From contig NZ_LGDV01000096.1 in assembly GCF_001280015.1 (NCBI RefSeq), forward strand, positions 1 through 64,000: DNA of 64,000 nucleotides, in the 5' to 3' direction. Positions within the stretch are counted from its first letter, which is position 1; every line of letters begins with the position of its first letter. This DNA is from Streptomyces sp. MMG1121. Lineage in GTDB: Bacteria > Actinomycetota > Actinomycetes > Streptomycetales > Streptomycetaceae. A program made the position numbers and the translations under genes. The notes beneath the pieces are model-generated. The model searched no databases. It was not told the DNA's origin and saw only the letters and a program-made list of their open reading frames with translations. Positions 24,760 through 33,750 of the stretch are shown here, piece after piece.

Positions 24760-27240
24760 ATGAGCAGCCTCTTTGACGACAGCTTCCTGGCGGACCTCCA
24801 AACCCCTCGCGGGCACGAGGAGGAGCCTCCGCCGCCGCCCGAGGACGATCACGCTCCGGAGCCGGTTCCGGACGATCTGTTCGGCGGGAAGTTCGACGCG
24901 CCGCCGGACCGGGACGCGTACTACCGCGACGGCGCCCCGCGCCCCGCGATCGACCCGGCAGCGCTCCTGGCGGGGCTGAACGACAACCAGCGCGCGGCGG
25001 TCGTGCACGCCGGCTCCCCGCTGCTCATCGTCGCCGGCGCCGGTTCCGGCAAGACCCGCGTCCTCACCCACCGCATCGCCCACCTGTTGGCCGAGCGGAA
25101 CGTGCACCCGGGCCAGATCCTCGCGATCACCTTCACCAACAAGGCCGCGGGCGAGATGAAGGAGCGCGTCGAGCAGCTCGTCGGCCCGCGCGCGCACGCG
25201 ATGTGGGTGATGACCTTCCACAGCGCGTGCGTGCGCATCCTGCGCCGCGAGTCGAAGAAGCTCGGCTTCACGTCGTCCTTCTCGATCTACGACGCTGCCG
25301 ACAGCAAGCGCCTGATGGCCCTGGTCTGCCGCGACCTGGACCTCGACCCCAAGCGCTTCCCGCCCAAGTCCTTCAGCGCCAAGATCAGCAATCTGAAGAA
25401 CGAGCTGATCGACGAGGAGGACTTCGCCGCGCAGGCCACCGACGGCTTCGAGAAGACCCTCGCCCAGGCCTACGCGCTCTACCAGTCGCGGCTGCGCGAG
25501 GCCAACGCGCTCGACTTCGACGACCTGATCATGACGACGGTCAATCTGCTGCGTGCCTTCCCGGACGTCGCCGAGCACTACCGCCGCCGCTTCCGGCACG
25601 TCATGGTCGACGAGTACCAGGACACCAACCACGCCCAGTACGCGCTGGTGCGCGAGCTGGTCGGCACGGGCGACGGCGCCGACACCCCTGCGAACGAGCA
25701 CGACCTCCCGCCCGCCGAGCTGTGCGTCGTCGGTGACGCGGACCAGTCGATCTACGCCTTCCGGGGCGCGACGATCCGCAACATCCTCCAGTTCGAGGAG
25801 GACTACCCGAACGCGACGACGATCCTGCTGGAGCAGAACTACCGCTCCACGCAGACCATCCTGAGCGCTGCCAACGCGGTCATCGAGCGCAACGAGTCCC
25901 GCCGCCCGAAGAACCTGTGGACCAACGCAGGCCAGGGCGCGCGGATCACCGGCTACGTCGCCGACACCGAGCACGACGAGGCCCAGTTCGTCGCCGACGA
26001 GATAGACCGCCTGGTCGACGCGGGCGACGCCAAGGCCGGCGACGTCGCCGTCTTCTACCGCACCAACGCCCAGTCCCGCGTCTTCGAAGAGATCTTCATC
26101 CGCGTCGGCCTGCCCTACAAGGTCGTCGGCGGGGTCCGCTTCTACGAACGCAAGGAGGTCCGGGACGTCCTCGCCTATCTGCGCGTCCTCGCCAACCCGG
26201 AGGACTCGGTACCGCTGCGCCGCATCCTCAACGTGCCCAAGCGGGGCATCGGCGAGCGCGCGGAGGCGATGATCGACGCCCTCTCCCAGCGCGAGAAGAT
26301 CAGCTTCCCGCAGGCGCTCAAGCGCGTGGACGAGGCGTACGGCATGGCCGCGCGTTCCACCAACGCCGTCAAGCGGTTCAACACGCTGATGGAGGATCTG
26401 CGCACGATCGTGGAGTCCGGCGCCGGACCGGCCACCGTCCTGGAGGCGGTCCTCGAACGCACCGGCTATCTGGCCGAGTTGCAGGCCTCCACCGACCCGC
26501 AGGACGAGACCCGCATTGAGAACCTCCAGGAACTCGCGGCCGTGGCCCTGGAGTTCGAGCAGGAGCGCGGCGAGGGCGAGCCGGTGGGGCTGTCCGAGTT
26601 CCTGGAGCAGGTGGCGCTGGTCGCCGACTCCGACCAGATCCCCGACGAGGACGACGAGGGCTCCGGCGTCATCACCCTGATGACGCTGCACACCGCCAAG
26701 GGCCTGGAGTTCCCGGTCGTCTTCCTGACCGGCATGGAGGACGGCGTGTTCCCGCACATGCGCGCCCTCGGCCAGACCAAGGAGCTGGAGGAGGAGCGGC
26801 GCCTGGCGTACGTCGGCATCACACGCGCGCGTGAGCGGCTGTATCTCACGCGGTCGGCGCTGCGCAGCGCCTGGGGCCAGCCGTCGTACAACCCGCCCTC
26901 CCGCTTCCTGGAGGAGATCCCGGCCGCCCACGTGGAGTGGAAGCGGACGGGCGCGGCGGCGCCGGTGTCCTCCGGCCCGGCCTCCGGGATCGCCGCCTCG
27001 CTGTCCTCGTCCCGCTCGCGTTCGTCAGCGGCGGGCGCGTCCGGATTCGCCACGCGGCGTACGGCGGACAAGCCGGTGGTGTCCCTGGCGGTCGGCGACC
27101 GGGTCACCCACGACCAGTTCGGGCTCGGGACGGTCGTCGCCGTGTCGGGCGTCGAGGACAAGGCCCAGGCGACGATCGACTTCGGCGACGGCAAGTCGAA
27201 GCGGCTGCTGCTGCGGTATGCGCCGGTGGAGAAGCTGTAG
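24760..27240 (+). CDS. pcrA: ATP-dependent DNA helicase PcrA/UvrD
   Basis: 826 residues, superfamily 1A helicase that unwinds DNA 3' to 5' in repair and replication-fork clearance. An acidic N-terminal tail of about 65 residues precedes LNDNQRAAVVHAG (Q motif), Walker A GAGSGKTRVL, motif Ia TFTNKAAGEMKERV, Walker B VDEYQDTN, motif III VGDADQSIYAFRGA, motif IV QNYRST, TLHTAKGLEF (motif V) and VGITRARERLYL (motif VI). The last 60 residues (VGDRVTHDQFGLGTVVAVSG ...) form the Tudor-like tail that binds RNA polymerase in PcrA proteins. Single-gene unit ended by a tight hairpin. Confidence 0.97.
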   Translation: MSSLFDDSFLADLQTPRGHEEEPPPPPEDDHAPEPVPDDLFGGKFDAPPDRDAYYRDGAPRPAIDPAALLAGLNDNQRAAVVHAGSPLLIVAGAGSGKTRVLTHRIAHLLAERNVHPGQILAITFTNKAAGEMKERVEQLVGPRAHAMWVMTFHSACVRILRRESKKLGFTSSFSIYDAADSKRLMALVCRDLDLDPKRFPPKSFSAKISNLKNELIDEEDFAAQATDGFEKTLAQAYALYQSRLREANALDFDDLIMTTVNLLRAFPDVAEHYRRRFRHVMVDEYQDTNHAQYALVRELVGTGDGADTPANEHDLPPAELCVVGDADQSIYAFRGATIRNILQFEEDYPNATTILLEQNYRSTQTILSAANAVIERNESRRPKNLWTNAGQGARITGYVADTEHDEAQFVADEIDRLVDAGDAKAGDVAVFYRTNAQSRVFEEIFIRVGLPYKVVGGVRFYERKEVRDVLAYLRVLANPEDSVPLRRILNVPKRGIGERAEAMIDALSQREKISFPQALKRVDEAYGMAARSTNAVKRFNTLMEDLRTIVESGAGPATVLEAVLERTGYLAELQASTDPQDETRIENLQELAAVALEFEQERGEGEPVGLSEFLEQVALVADSDQIPDEDDEGSGVITLMTLHTAKGLEFPVVFLTGMEDGVFPHMRALGQTKELEEERRLAYVGITRARERLYLTRSALRSAWGQPSYNPPSRFLEEIPAAHVEWKRTGAAAPVSSGPASGIAASLSSSRSRSSAAGASGFATRRTADKPVVSLAVGDRVTHDQFGLGTVVAVSGVEDKAQATIDFGDGKSKRLLLRYAPVEKL

Positions 27241-27247
27241 AGGAGAC

Positions 27248-27272
27248 GAGCCCCGCCGGATCGGCGGGGCTC
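27248..27272. terminator. Bidirectional terminator between pcrA and the M23 gene
   Basis: gagccccgccg (27248-27258) and its complement (27262-27272) form an 11-bp stem with a 3-base loop, between two convergent stop codons. Confidence 0.8.
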
Positions 27273-27286
27273 ACGTCATACGGGGC

Positions 27287-28783
27287 TCAGGTCGGGTCCA
27301 GCCCGTGGCTGCGCAGCCACGGCAGCGGGTCTATGGGTGCCCCGCCGCCTGGTCGTACCTCGAAGTGCAGGTGCGGACCGGTGGAGTTGCCGGAGTTGCC
27401 CGAGTAGGCGATCGGCTGGCCGGCCTTGACGGTCGTGCCGGAGGGGACGCGGTAGCTGGACAGATGGCAGTACCAGGTCTGCGTGCCGTCCTTCGCCGTC
27501 AGGATCAGCATGTTGCCGTAGGCGCTGTTCCACTTGGTGGAGACGGTGCCGTCCATGGCGGCCATCACCGTGGTGCCGTAGGAGACGGGGAAGTCGATGC
27601 CCGTGTGCACCGACATCCAGTTCACGCCCGCCTGGCCGAAGTAGGCGCTGAGCCCCTTCTGTGTGACCGGCAGGACGAACTTGGGGCGCAGCCGCTCCTT
27701 GAGCGCGGCCTCCGCGGCGGCCTTCTTCTTCTCCAGCACCTGCTGGTTCTTGAGGTCGATCCGCTCCTGCGTCCGGCTCGCCCGGTCGGCGAAGTTCTCT
27801 GCGCCGGCGGAGAGCGTCTTGAGCTGCGCGTCCAGCTTGCTGTTGGCGACCGACGGCTTCACCGCGTGTGCGTCCGAGGCGGAGGCGGTGGTCTCCTTGC
27901 CGTCGTCGGTCAGCGCGCCGACCGAGGCGGCGGCGATCCCGGCGACCCCCATCACACAGGCCGAGGGCACGGCGACGGTCAGCAGCGCGGAGCGCTTGGC
28001 GGGCGTACGACGCCGGGAGCGCCCTGCGCTCCGAGCGCCCGCGCGGGGAGCGGGAGTGATCTCCTCCTGGCCGTCCAACAGGGCTGGTTCGACGCGCAGT
28101 TCACCGGTACTGCCCGGATCGCCGCCGCCGTCGCCGGGGTACGCCTCGCCGAGGTCGGTGTCCTCGTACGGTGCCCCGTCCTCGTATCCCGCCTGCGGAA
28201 AGGCCGCGGTCGCCGATGCGTCGCCGACCTGCTCGAACGTGGCGGTGGCCTGCTGGTCGAACGGTTCGGCAACCTGCTCGGCCGGGCCGGCGGAATTCCA
28301 CTGCGTGGCGTCGTACGTGCCGGTGTCGAAGCCCTGGGTGCCCCACGCCCACTGCTGGGTCGGGTCGGCGCCGCCGGACTGGTCGGGCTGCTGCCAGGCG
28401 CTCGCGTCCCAGTGACCGCTGGTCTCGTTCCCGGTGGCCTGCGCGGGGACCGTCCAGGCGCCGGCGTCGTAGACACCGGAGTCGTAGGCGGCGTGGTGCT
28501 GGGCGGCGTACGCGTCGTAGTGCGGCGTCTGCCACTGCGTCGTGTCGTACGCGCCCGTGCTCTGCTCGCCGGGCAGGCTGCCGAAGAGCGGGTCGCTGTG
28601 GAAGGTGCCGGTGCTGTCGTGGCCTGGCGCGAAACCGGTGGCGTCGTAGCCGCCGTACGTGGTGAAGTTGTTGCCGTAGGGGGCTTCATGGGTCCCGTAC
28701 GGCGCGTGGTCGTAGTGCGCGGCGGAGGCGTCGGAAGCCGGGGCCGGGGTGGTCATGGTCCCCGACGGGTGACGGTCGTTCAC
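27287..28783 (-). CDS. M23-family (LytM) metallopeptidase with long N-terminal extension
   Basis: 498 residues from GTG 28783 (aagagaag upstream). About 240 N-terminal residues are low-complexity and rich in Tyr, Gln, Asp and Ala (for example YDTTQWQTPHYDAYAAQHH), likely cytoplasmic and disordered. A basic patch (RSRRRTPAKR) leads into a membrane span (ALLTVAVPSACVMGVAGIAAASVGAL), then a coiled coil (FADRASRTQERIDLKNQQVLEKK) and the LytM domain with zinc ligands in HTGIDFPVSYG and HLHFEVRPGG. It should be a membrane-anchored peptidoglycan endopeptidase or, if the wall contact is regulatory, an activator of division hydrolases. All zinc ligands seem present, so catalysis is likely. Confidence 0.88.
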   Translation of the reverse strand: MNDRHPSGTMTTPAPASDASAAHYDHAPYGTHEAPYGNNFTTYGGYDATGFAPGHDSTGTFHSDPLFGSLPGEQSTGAYDTTQWQTPHYDAYAAQHHAAYDSGVYDAGAWTVPAQATGNETSGHWDASAWQQPDQSGGADPTQQWAWGTQGFDTGTYDATQWNSAGPAEQVAEPFDQQATATFEQVGDASATAAFPQAGYEDGAPYEDTDLGEAYPGDGGGDPGSTGELRVEPALLDGQEEITPAPRAGARSAGRSRRRTPAKRSALLTVAVPSACVMGVAGIAAASVGALTDDGKETTASASDAHAVKPSVANSKLDAQLKTLSAGAENFADRASRTQERIDLKNQQVLEKKKAAAEAALKERLRPKFVLPVTQKGLSAYFGQAGVNWMSVHTGIDFPVSYGTTVMAAMDGTVSTKWNSAYGNMLILTAKDGTQTWYCHLSSYRVPSGTTVKAGQPIAYSGNSGNSTGPHLHFEVRPGGGAPIDPLPWLRSHGLDPT

Positions 28784-28961
28784 CAACTTCTCTTTCGCCT
28801 CGACAACAGGGGCTGCCAGAGCAGTGCGGCGACTGTACCCGCCGGTACCTGGGCGCGACAATCTTCTGCCGGTTTCGCGTTGGCCGGAAACGGGCATTCG
28901 GCGGTCTTTCGGGGGACGCCGGGCACGAGTTTGGCCGAGAGTTCGATGGGCGTTCGATGTG

Positions 28962-28980
28962 AGGTGACTGTTGGTCACCT
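28962..28980. promoter_or_regulatory. 7-bp inverted repeat between M23 and lipase genes
   Basis: aggtgac and gtcacct are separated by tgttg, 179 bases upstream of the M23 start. A possible operator for the M23 gene; the binder is unknown. Confidence 0.4.
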
Positions 28981-29025
28981 GTACGTCACGTCGCCGTCGG
29001 AAAGGTCATGCCACCGTCACACAGT

Positions 29026-29877
29026 TCACGCCACCGTCAGACCGCCGGCGACCGCGCCCCCGGGGTGCGCGGTGTCGAGCGCCTCGCGTATCCCGGCGGC
29101 GACCGCGGGGTGCACGGGCAGGGCGAGATGCCCGATGCCGGTCACCCGGACGTTCTGCGCGTCCAGATCGGGATGGTCCAGGCAGGCCGACTCCACCGGA
29201 TCCATGATGGAGTCCAGGTCGCTCCAGAAACTGACGAACCGTGTACGGCAGCCGGGCGCGGGCCGGGACAGCTCCTCGATCACTCCCGAACCGGGCCGCA
29301 TCTGGCGCACGATCGGGTGGGCGTCGGCCAGCGGCGCGACCCGGGTCCCCGCGTGCGGGGTGCCCAGGGTGACGAGCGTGCGCACCCGCAGGTCCCCGCC
29401 GAGGCACTGCACGTAGTAGCGGGCGATCAGCCCGCCGAGGCTGTGGCCCACGATGTCGACCCGCGGGCTGCCGGTGCGCTCGCAGATCTCCTCGACGTGC
29501 CGCCCGAGCAGCTCGGCCGCGGCGCGGATGTCGCAGGTCAGCGGGGAGTAGTTGAGCGACTCGACGCGCTGTCCGCCGTGCTGGGCGAGGCTTCGGCGCA
29601 GCAGCACGAACACCGAGCGGTTGTCGATGAATCCGTGCAGCAGCACGACCGGCGGGGCCGAAGGGACCGGCAGCTGGGCGGTGCCGTCCGCGGCGGGCAG
29701 GGCGGGGGAGCGGCGCTCCTGGGTCAGACCGGTCGGATACAGCAGGAGGTGGCCGGCCAGGATCGCGGCCTCCAGGGCGGTCGCCTTGAGCAGCGCCATG
29801 GACAGTCCGGCCAGTCTTCCGGGCCACAGGCGCCGGTAGAACGGGAGGAAGGGTGGCAGTGCTCCGGTGACCTTCAT
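29026..29877 (-). CDS. Alpha/beta hydrolase, lipase-like
   Basis: 283 residues, ATG 29877. An N-terminal amphipathic/hydrophobic stretch (AGLSMALLKATALEAAILAGHLLLYPTG) may anchor or export the protein. The catalytic domain starts PPVVLLHGFIDNRSVF (oxyanion HG), with the nucleophile in GHSLGG and the region TLGTPHAGTRVAPLAD typical of triacylglycerol lipases and esterases. A catalytic His is likely in GIGHLALPVHP and an Asp in SDLDSIMDP. Similar streptomycete proteins are annotated as secreted lipases. Substrate not determinable. Confidence 0.87.
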   Translation of the reverse strand: MKVTGALPPFLPFYRRLWPGRLAGLSMALLKATALEAAILAGHLLLYPTGLTQERRSPALPAADGTAQLPVPSAPPVVLLHGFIDNRSVFVLLRRSLAQHGGQRVESLNYSPLTCDIRAAAELLGRHVEEICERTGSPRVDIVGHSLGGLIARYYVQCLGGDLRVRTLVTLGTPHAGTRVAPLADAHPIVRQMRPGSGVIEELSRPAPGCRTRFVSFWSDLDSIMDPVESACLDHPDLDAQNVRVTGIGHLALPVHPAVAAGIREALDTAHPGGAVAGGLTVA

Positions 29878-30060
29878 GGCCGACCTCCTGTCGGCACACC
29901 GGAGGACGGCTCGATCCCCCGTGTGCCCTCATGTCCCACCGTGTGATTTCCCCCTCGCCGCGCACCGTAAAACTGCCGGTTGCGGGATGCTGGAGATAAC
30001 GTTCGTTCACTTCGCGACGGGTGGCGGAACGCGCCAAAAGTGCGGTACTTGTCCTTAATG

Positions 30061-30080
30061 ACGGAAGCGATCGCTTCCGT
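30061..30080. promoter_or_regulatory. Perfect 20-bp palindrome upstream of icmB
   Basis: acggaagcga is followed directly by its reverse complement tcgcttccgt, 22 bases before the icmB start. The core ggaagcg-at-cgcttcc resembles operators of LacI- or TetR-type repressors. It lies where a repressor would block transcription of icmB. No regulator gene is adjacent. Confidence 0.7.
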
Positions 30081-30101
30081 GGTCGTTCGATGGAGGCAGT
30101 G

Positions 30102-30499
<398 letters not shown>

Positions 30500-30524
<25 letters not shown>

Positions 30525-32185
30525 GCCGACGGTTCGTCCGGGCAGGGCCCGCGGGTGGTGCCCGCCGGCGTCAACTCGTCCGCCATCGCCGCCCGCAGCC
30601 GCAGCGTGGTGACCAGCCGTTGGAAGGCCTCCGCCCAGTACCCCCCGGCCCCCGGCGCCGCGTCCTCCCGCTCGTCGGGTATCGCCAGCAGCGCCTGGAG
30701 CCGGGCGGCCTCCGCGGGGTCCAGGCAGCGCTCCGCCAGCCCCATCACGCCGCTGAAGCTCCAGGGGTAACTGCCCGCGTCGCGTGCGATGTTGAGTGCG
30801 TCCACGACCGACCGGCCCAGCGGTGGCGCCCAGGGCACCGCGCACACCCCGAGCAGTTGGAACGCCTCCGAGAGGCCGTGCGTCGCGATGAACCCGGCCA
30901 CCCACGCGGCCCGTTCCGCCGGGTCCAGGGTCGCCAGCAGCTTCGCGCGCTCCGCGAGGGACACCGCCCCCGGCCCGCCAGCCTCCGGCGCCGACGGCGA
31001 GCCGAGCAGCGCCCTCGACCACGCGCCGTTCCGCTGCCGCACCGCCGCCCGGCACCAGGCCGCGTGCAGTTCGCCCTGCCAGCCGTCCGCCACCGGCAGT
31101 GCCACGATCTCCCGCGCCGTGCGTCCGCCGAGCCGCTCGGGCCAGATGCCGAGCGGTGCGGCCTCCACCAACTGCCCCAGCCACCATGAGCGTTCTCCTC
31201 TGCCTGCGGGAGGTGTCGCCACCACACCGTCGCGCTCCATGCTTGAGTCGCACTCGAGCGGTGGCTCGACCGCGATCGCCGGCGCGGGTCCCGTACGGTC
31301 GAGGGCCGCACAGGCCGCGGCGCGTGCGGCCATGCGTGCGGCGAGCGCCGAATCCGGCAGCGCCGACAGCAGTTCCGCCGCCGTCGCCCGGACGTTGCGG
31401 CTGCGGTCGCCCAGCGCCTGTTCCAGGAACGGCTCGTCCTCGGCGGACAGGCCCGTGCGCAGCGAGTCGAGGAACATCAGCCGGTCCTCCGCCCGCTCCT
31501 GCGGCCAGGTCGACGCCAGCAGCTCGCGCGCGAGCGCGGGTCTGTGCGCGCGCAGCGCGCCCAGCAGCGCCACCCGCTCGGCGAACAGCCCCTCCTGCCA
31601 CAGCCGGCGCACCGACTCGGCGTCGCCGGGGCCGGGCAGCGCGGCGCCGCCGCCGGGGGCCGCGCGCAGGGCGAAGCGCCAGTCCGGGTTCAGCCGGGCC
31701 AGCCACAGCGCGCGCGGGCCCGCGAACGCCAGCGCCGCCGGGCGCAGGTCCGTGCGGCCCCGGGCCGCGTCCAGCAGGGCGGGCAGCGCCTGCGGGGGAG
31801 CCGCGTACCCGTGCGCGACGGCCGCCGCGAGCCACTGCGGGAGCAGCTCCATGAGGTCCGGTGCGCTGCCCCGGCGGCCGCCGCTCGCCCCACCGGAACG
31901 GCCGGCCAGCAGGGCGGCCAACCGGCGGCCCGCGGCGGCGGGCAGGGCCGGGCGCGGATCCGCGGGCGCCGGCTCCGGCCGCCGGGCCGCCCGCGCGGGC
32001 CGCAGCCCGGCCCGCCGCCGTACGGTCGCCAGGGCGGCCGCGTCGAGCAGCGCCAGGGGTGCCTCCCGGCCGGGCACCGCGCCCGCCCAGCGGCGCCGGT
32101 CGGTGCCGAGCAGGGCGGTGGTGACCAGCTCTTCCCAGGAGCTTGCGGGTGCCGTCGCGGTCCGGGTGGTCGAGGTCCCCTTCAT
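30500..32185 (-). CDS. DUF5691-family protein (MoxR-VWA-SWIM system)
   Basis: 561 residues from ATG 32185, after ggaagggg. Mostly helical, Ala/Arg/Leu-rich, with HEAT-like repeats visible around [28 protein letters not shown] conserved-looking opening is [18 protein letters not shown] and the C-terminal part has [21 protein letters not shown]. No catalytic motif, signal or membrane span. It follows the SWIM protein gene by 77 bases on the same strand and lies across from the MoxR/DUF5682/VWA operon; DUF5691 genes are typically found with these partners. Function unknown, possibly a scaffold or substrate adaptor. Confidence 0.8.
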
Positions 32186-32262
32186 GTCGTCCCCTTCCTC
32201 ATGGCGTTCCCCGTCGTGTTCCGGATGGCGCTGCGCCCCGGCTTCCCGCACGGCCGGTCCGC

Positions 32263-33618
32263 TCAGCACAGTGGCACCGCCTCGTCCGCACCCGCCGCCC
32301 AGGCCGTGAGCGGAGTGAAGCCGCGGTGGCCGCACTCGCCGAAGACCGTCACGGGGGCGCCGCCGGACAGCGCGACCAGCCGCCACAGGCCGGGGCGGGA
32401 CCGGGCGGCCCGGGTCAGCGGCAGGGCCGTGTCCGCGTGGGCGTCGGCCAGTTGCCACAGCTCGCCGTCCGGGACCGGTATCACCCGCTCCAGCGTCACC
32501 GGGACCGACTCCAGCCAGGGATCGTCGCGCAGCGCCTCGCCGTACCGGGCCGCCGCCTCGGCCGTGGCCACACCGGGTGGGCGGAACGCGGCCGGCGTCG
32601 GCGGGGCGAACCGCTCACCGAGGGCGGCCCGGGCCCGGCCGGCCCCCGGATGACCGGACAGCTCCGCGTCCAGGGCGAGGCCCACCGGCAGGGACAGCTC
32701 CGGGGGCCGCCCCGCCGCGCCGTACGACAGCAGCAGCCGGGTGAGGCCCGACTCGGCGCCGTGCAGCCAGATCCGGCGGGTCGTCAGTTTCGTGTCCACC
32801 GTGTCGTACTGGGCGAGTACCAGCCAGTGGTCGCGCACCGGCGGACCCTCCGCCGAGGCCGGCAGGCCGAGCCGGGAACGGACCGTGGCCGCGAGTGCGT
32901 CCGGCAGCTCGTCGCGGCGCAGCCAGGCCTGGTCGAGCAGATGCAGCAGCGCGCACTCCTCCAGCAGCCGGGCCGGCCAGCCCGCCCCCGAGGCCGGTAT
33001 CGCCCCCAACTCCCTTGTCCGCGCGGCGAGTCCGGGGGCCTGCGCGTCGACCATGCGGGCCGACGTCTCGTCCCACGCGCCGTACCCCGCCTGCTCGGCC
33101 GCGGCCAGGCCGCCGCGGAGCAGGTCCGCGAGGCGCTGCTCCAGCTCCGTGGCGCCCGCGGTGACCCGCTCCGCCCGCCGCCCGGCCCGCCGCCGCGCCG
33201 CCTCCGGATCGGCGGGCCCGGCCGTGGAACCCCCCTCGTTCCGGCCCGGCTTGGTCCCGGCGCGCTCGCGTCTGCTCGCGAGCCACTGCTCGGCCCAGTC
33301 CGGCGGCTCGGCGGGCACCGGCACCGAGTCGTCGCCGCCCGCCCACAGCAGAAGCAGCCCGAGCGCGTGCTTGCACGGGAACTTACGGCTCGGACAACTG
33401 CACTTGTACGCCGGTCCGGCCGCGCCGGCGAGATCGACCACCGTCTGGTACGGCCTGCTGCCGCTGCCCTTGCACAGCCCCCACACCGTCCCCTCTTTGC
33501 TTCCCGCCCCGGACCACGGACCGGCCGTGCCGAGCTTGCCGCCTGCTTTGCGTGACGCGGCGTCAGGCGCCAGTGCCAGCACCTGCTCCGCGGTCCAGCG
33601 CACCTCCGGCTCAGTCAT
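32263..33618 (-). CDS. SWIM zinc-finger protein (MoxR-VWA-SWIM system)
   Basis: 451 residues from ATG 33618. The SWIM motif CxCx(6)CxH is clear in YKCSCPSRKFPCKH (Cys 73, 75, 82 and His 84), followed by ALGLLLLW. SWIM fingers bind DNA or proteins. The rest is helical with an Arg/Ala/Gly-rich middle and no enzyme motif. From memory the arrangement corresponds to E. coli YehQ, which is encoded beside a MoxR ATPase and a VWA protein. It is divergent from the MoxR gene, with a conspicuous inverted repeat between them. Confidence 0.85.
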   Translation of the reverse strand: MTEPEVRWTAEQVLALAPDAASRKAGGKLGTAGPWSGAGSKEGTVWGLCKGSGSRPYQTVVDLAGAAGPAYKCSCPSRKFPCKHALGLLLLWAGGDDSVPVPAEPPDWAEQWLASRRERAGTKPGRNEGGSTAGPADPEAARRRAGRRAERVTAGATELEQRLADLLRGGLAAAEQAGYGAWDETSARMVDAQAPGLAARTRELGAIPASGAGWPARLLEECALLHLLDQAWLRRDELPDALAATVRSRLGLPASAEGPPVRDHWLVLAQYDTVDTKLTTRRIWLHGAESGLTRLLLSYGAAGRPPELSLPVGLALDAELSGHPGAGRARAALGERFAPPTPAAFRPPGVATAEAAARYGEALRDDPWLESVPVTLERVIPVPDGELWQLADAHADTALPLTRAARSRPGLWRLVALSGGAPVTVFGECGHRGFTPLTAWAAGADEAVPLC

Positions 33619-33636
33619 GTCTCCGACGGTAGGTCC

Positions 33637-33696
33637 CGCCACTGACAATCGGCCCGGCGCTGATGTTTGTGCAGGTCAGGGCGATTGTCAGTGGCG
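33637..33696. promoter_or_regulatory. Widely spaced 15-bp inverted repeat in the shared SWIM/MoxR promoter
   Basis: cgccactgacaatcg (33637-33651) has an exact inverted copy, cgattgtcagtggcg (33682-33696), 30 bases away. Each divergent gene faces the same sequence at nearly the same orientation. It could be a pair of binding sites for one regulator or two copies of the same promoter element; ttgtca in each copy resembles a -35 box. Confidence 0.75.
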
Positions 33697-33750
33697 TGGT
33701 GCACGGTTGGTGACAGATCCGAACCGGCCGAGCTGGAGGGGGCCTCAGCC

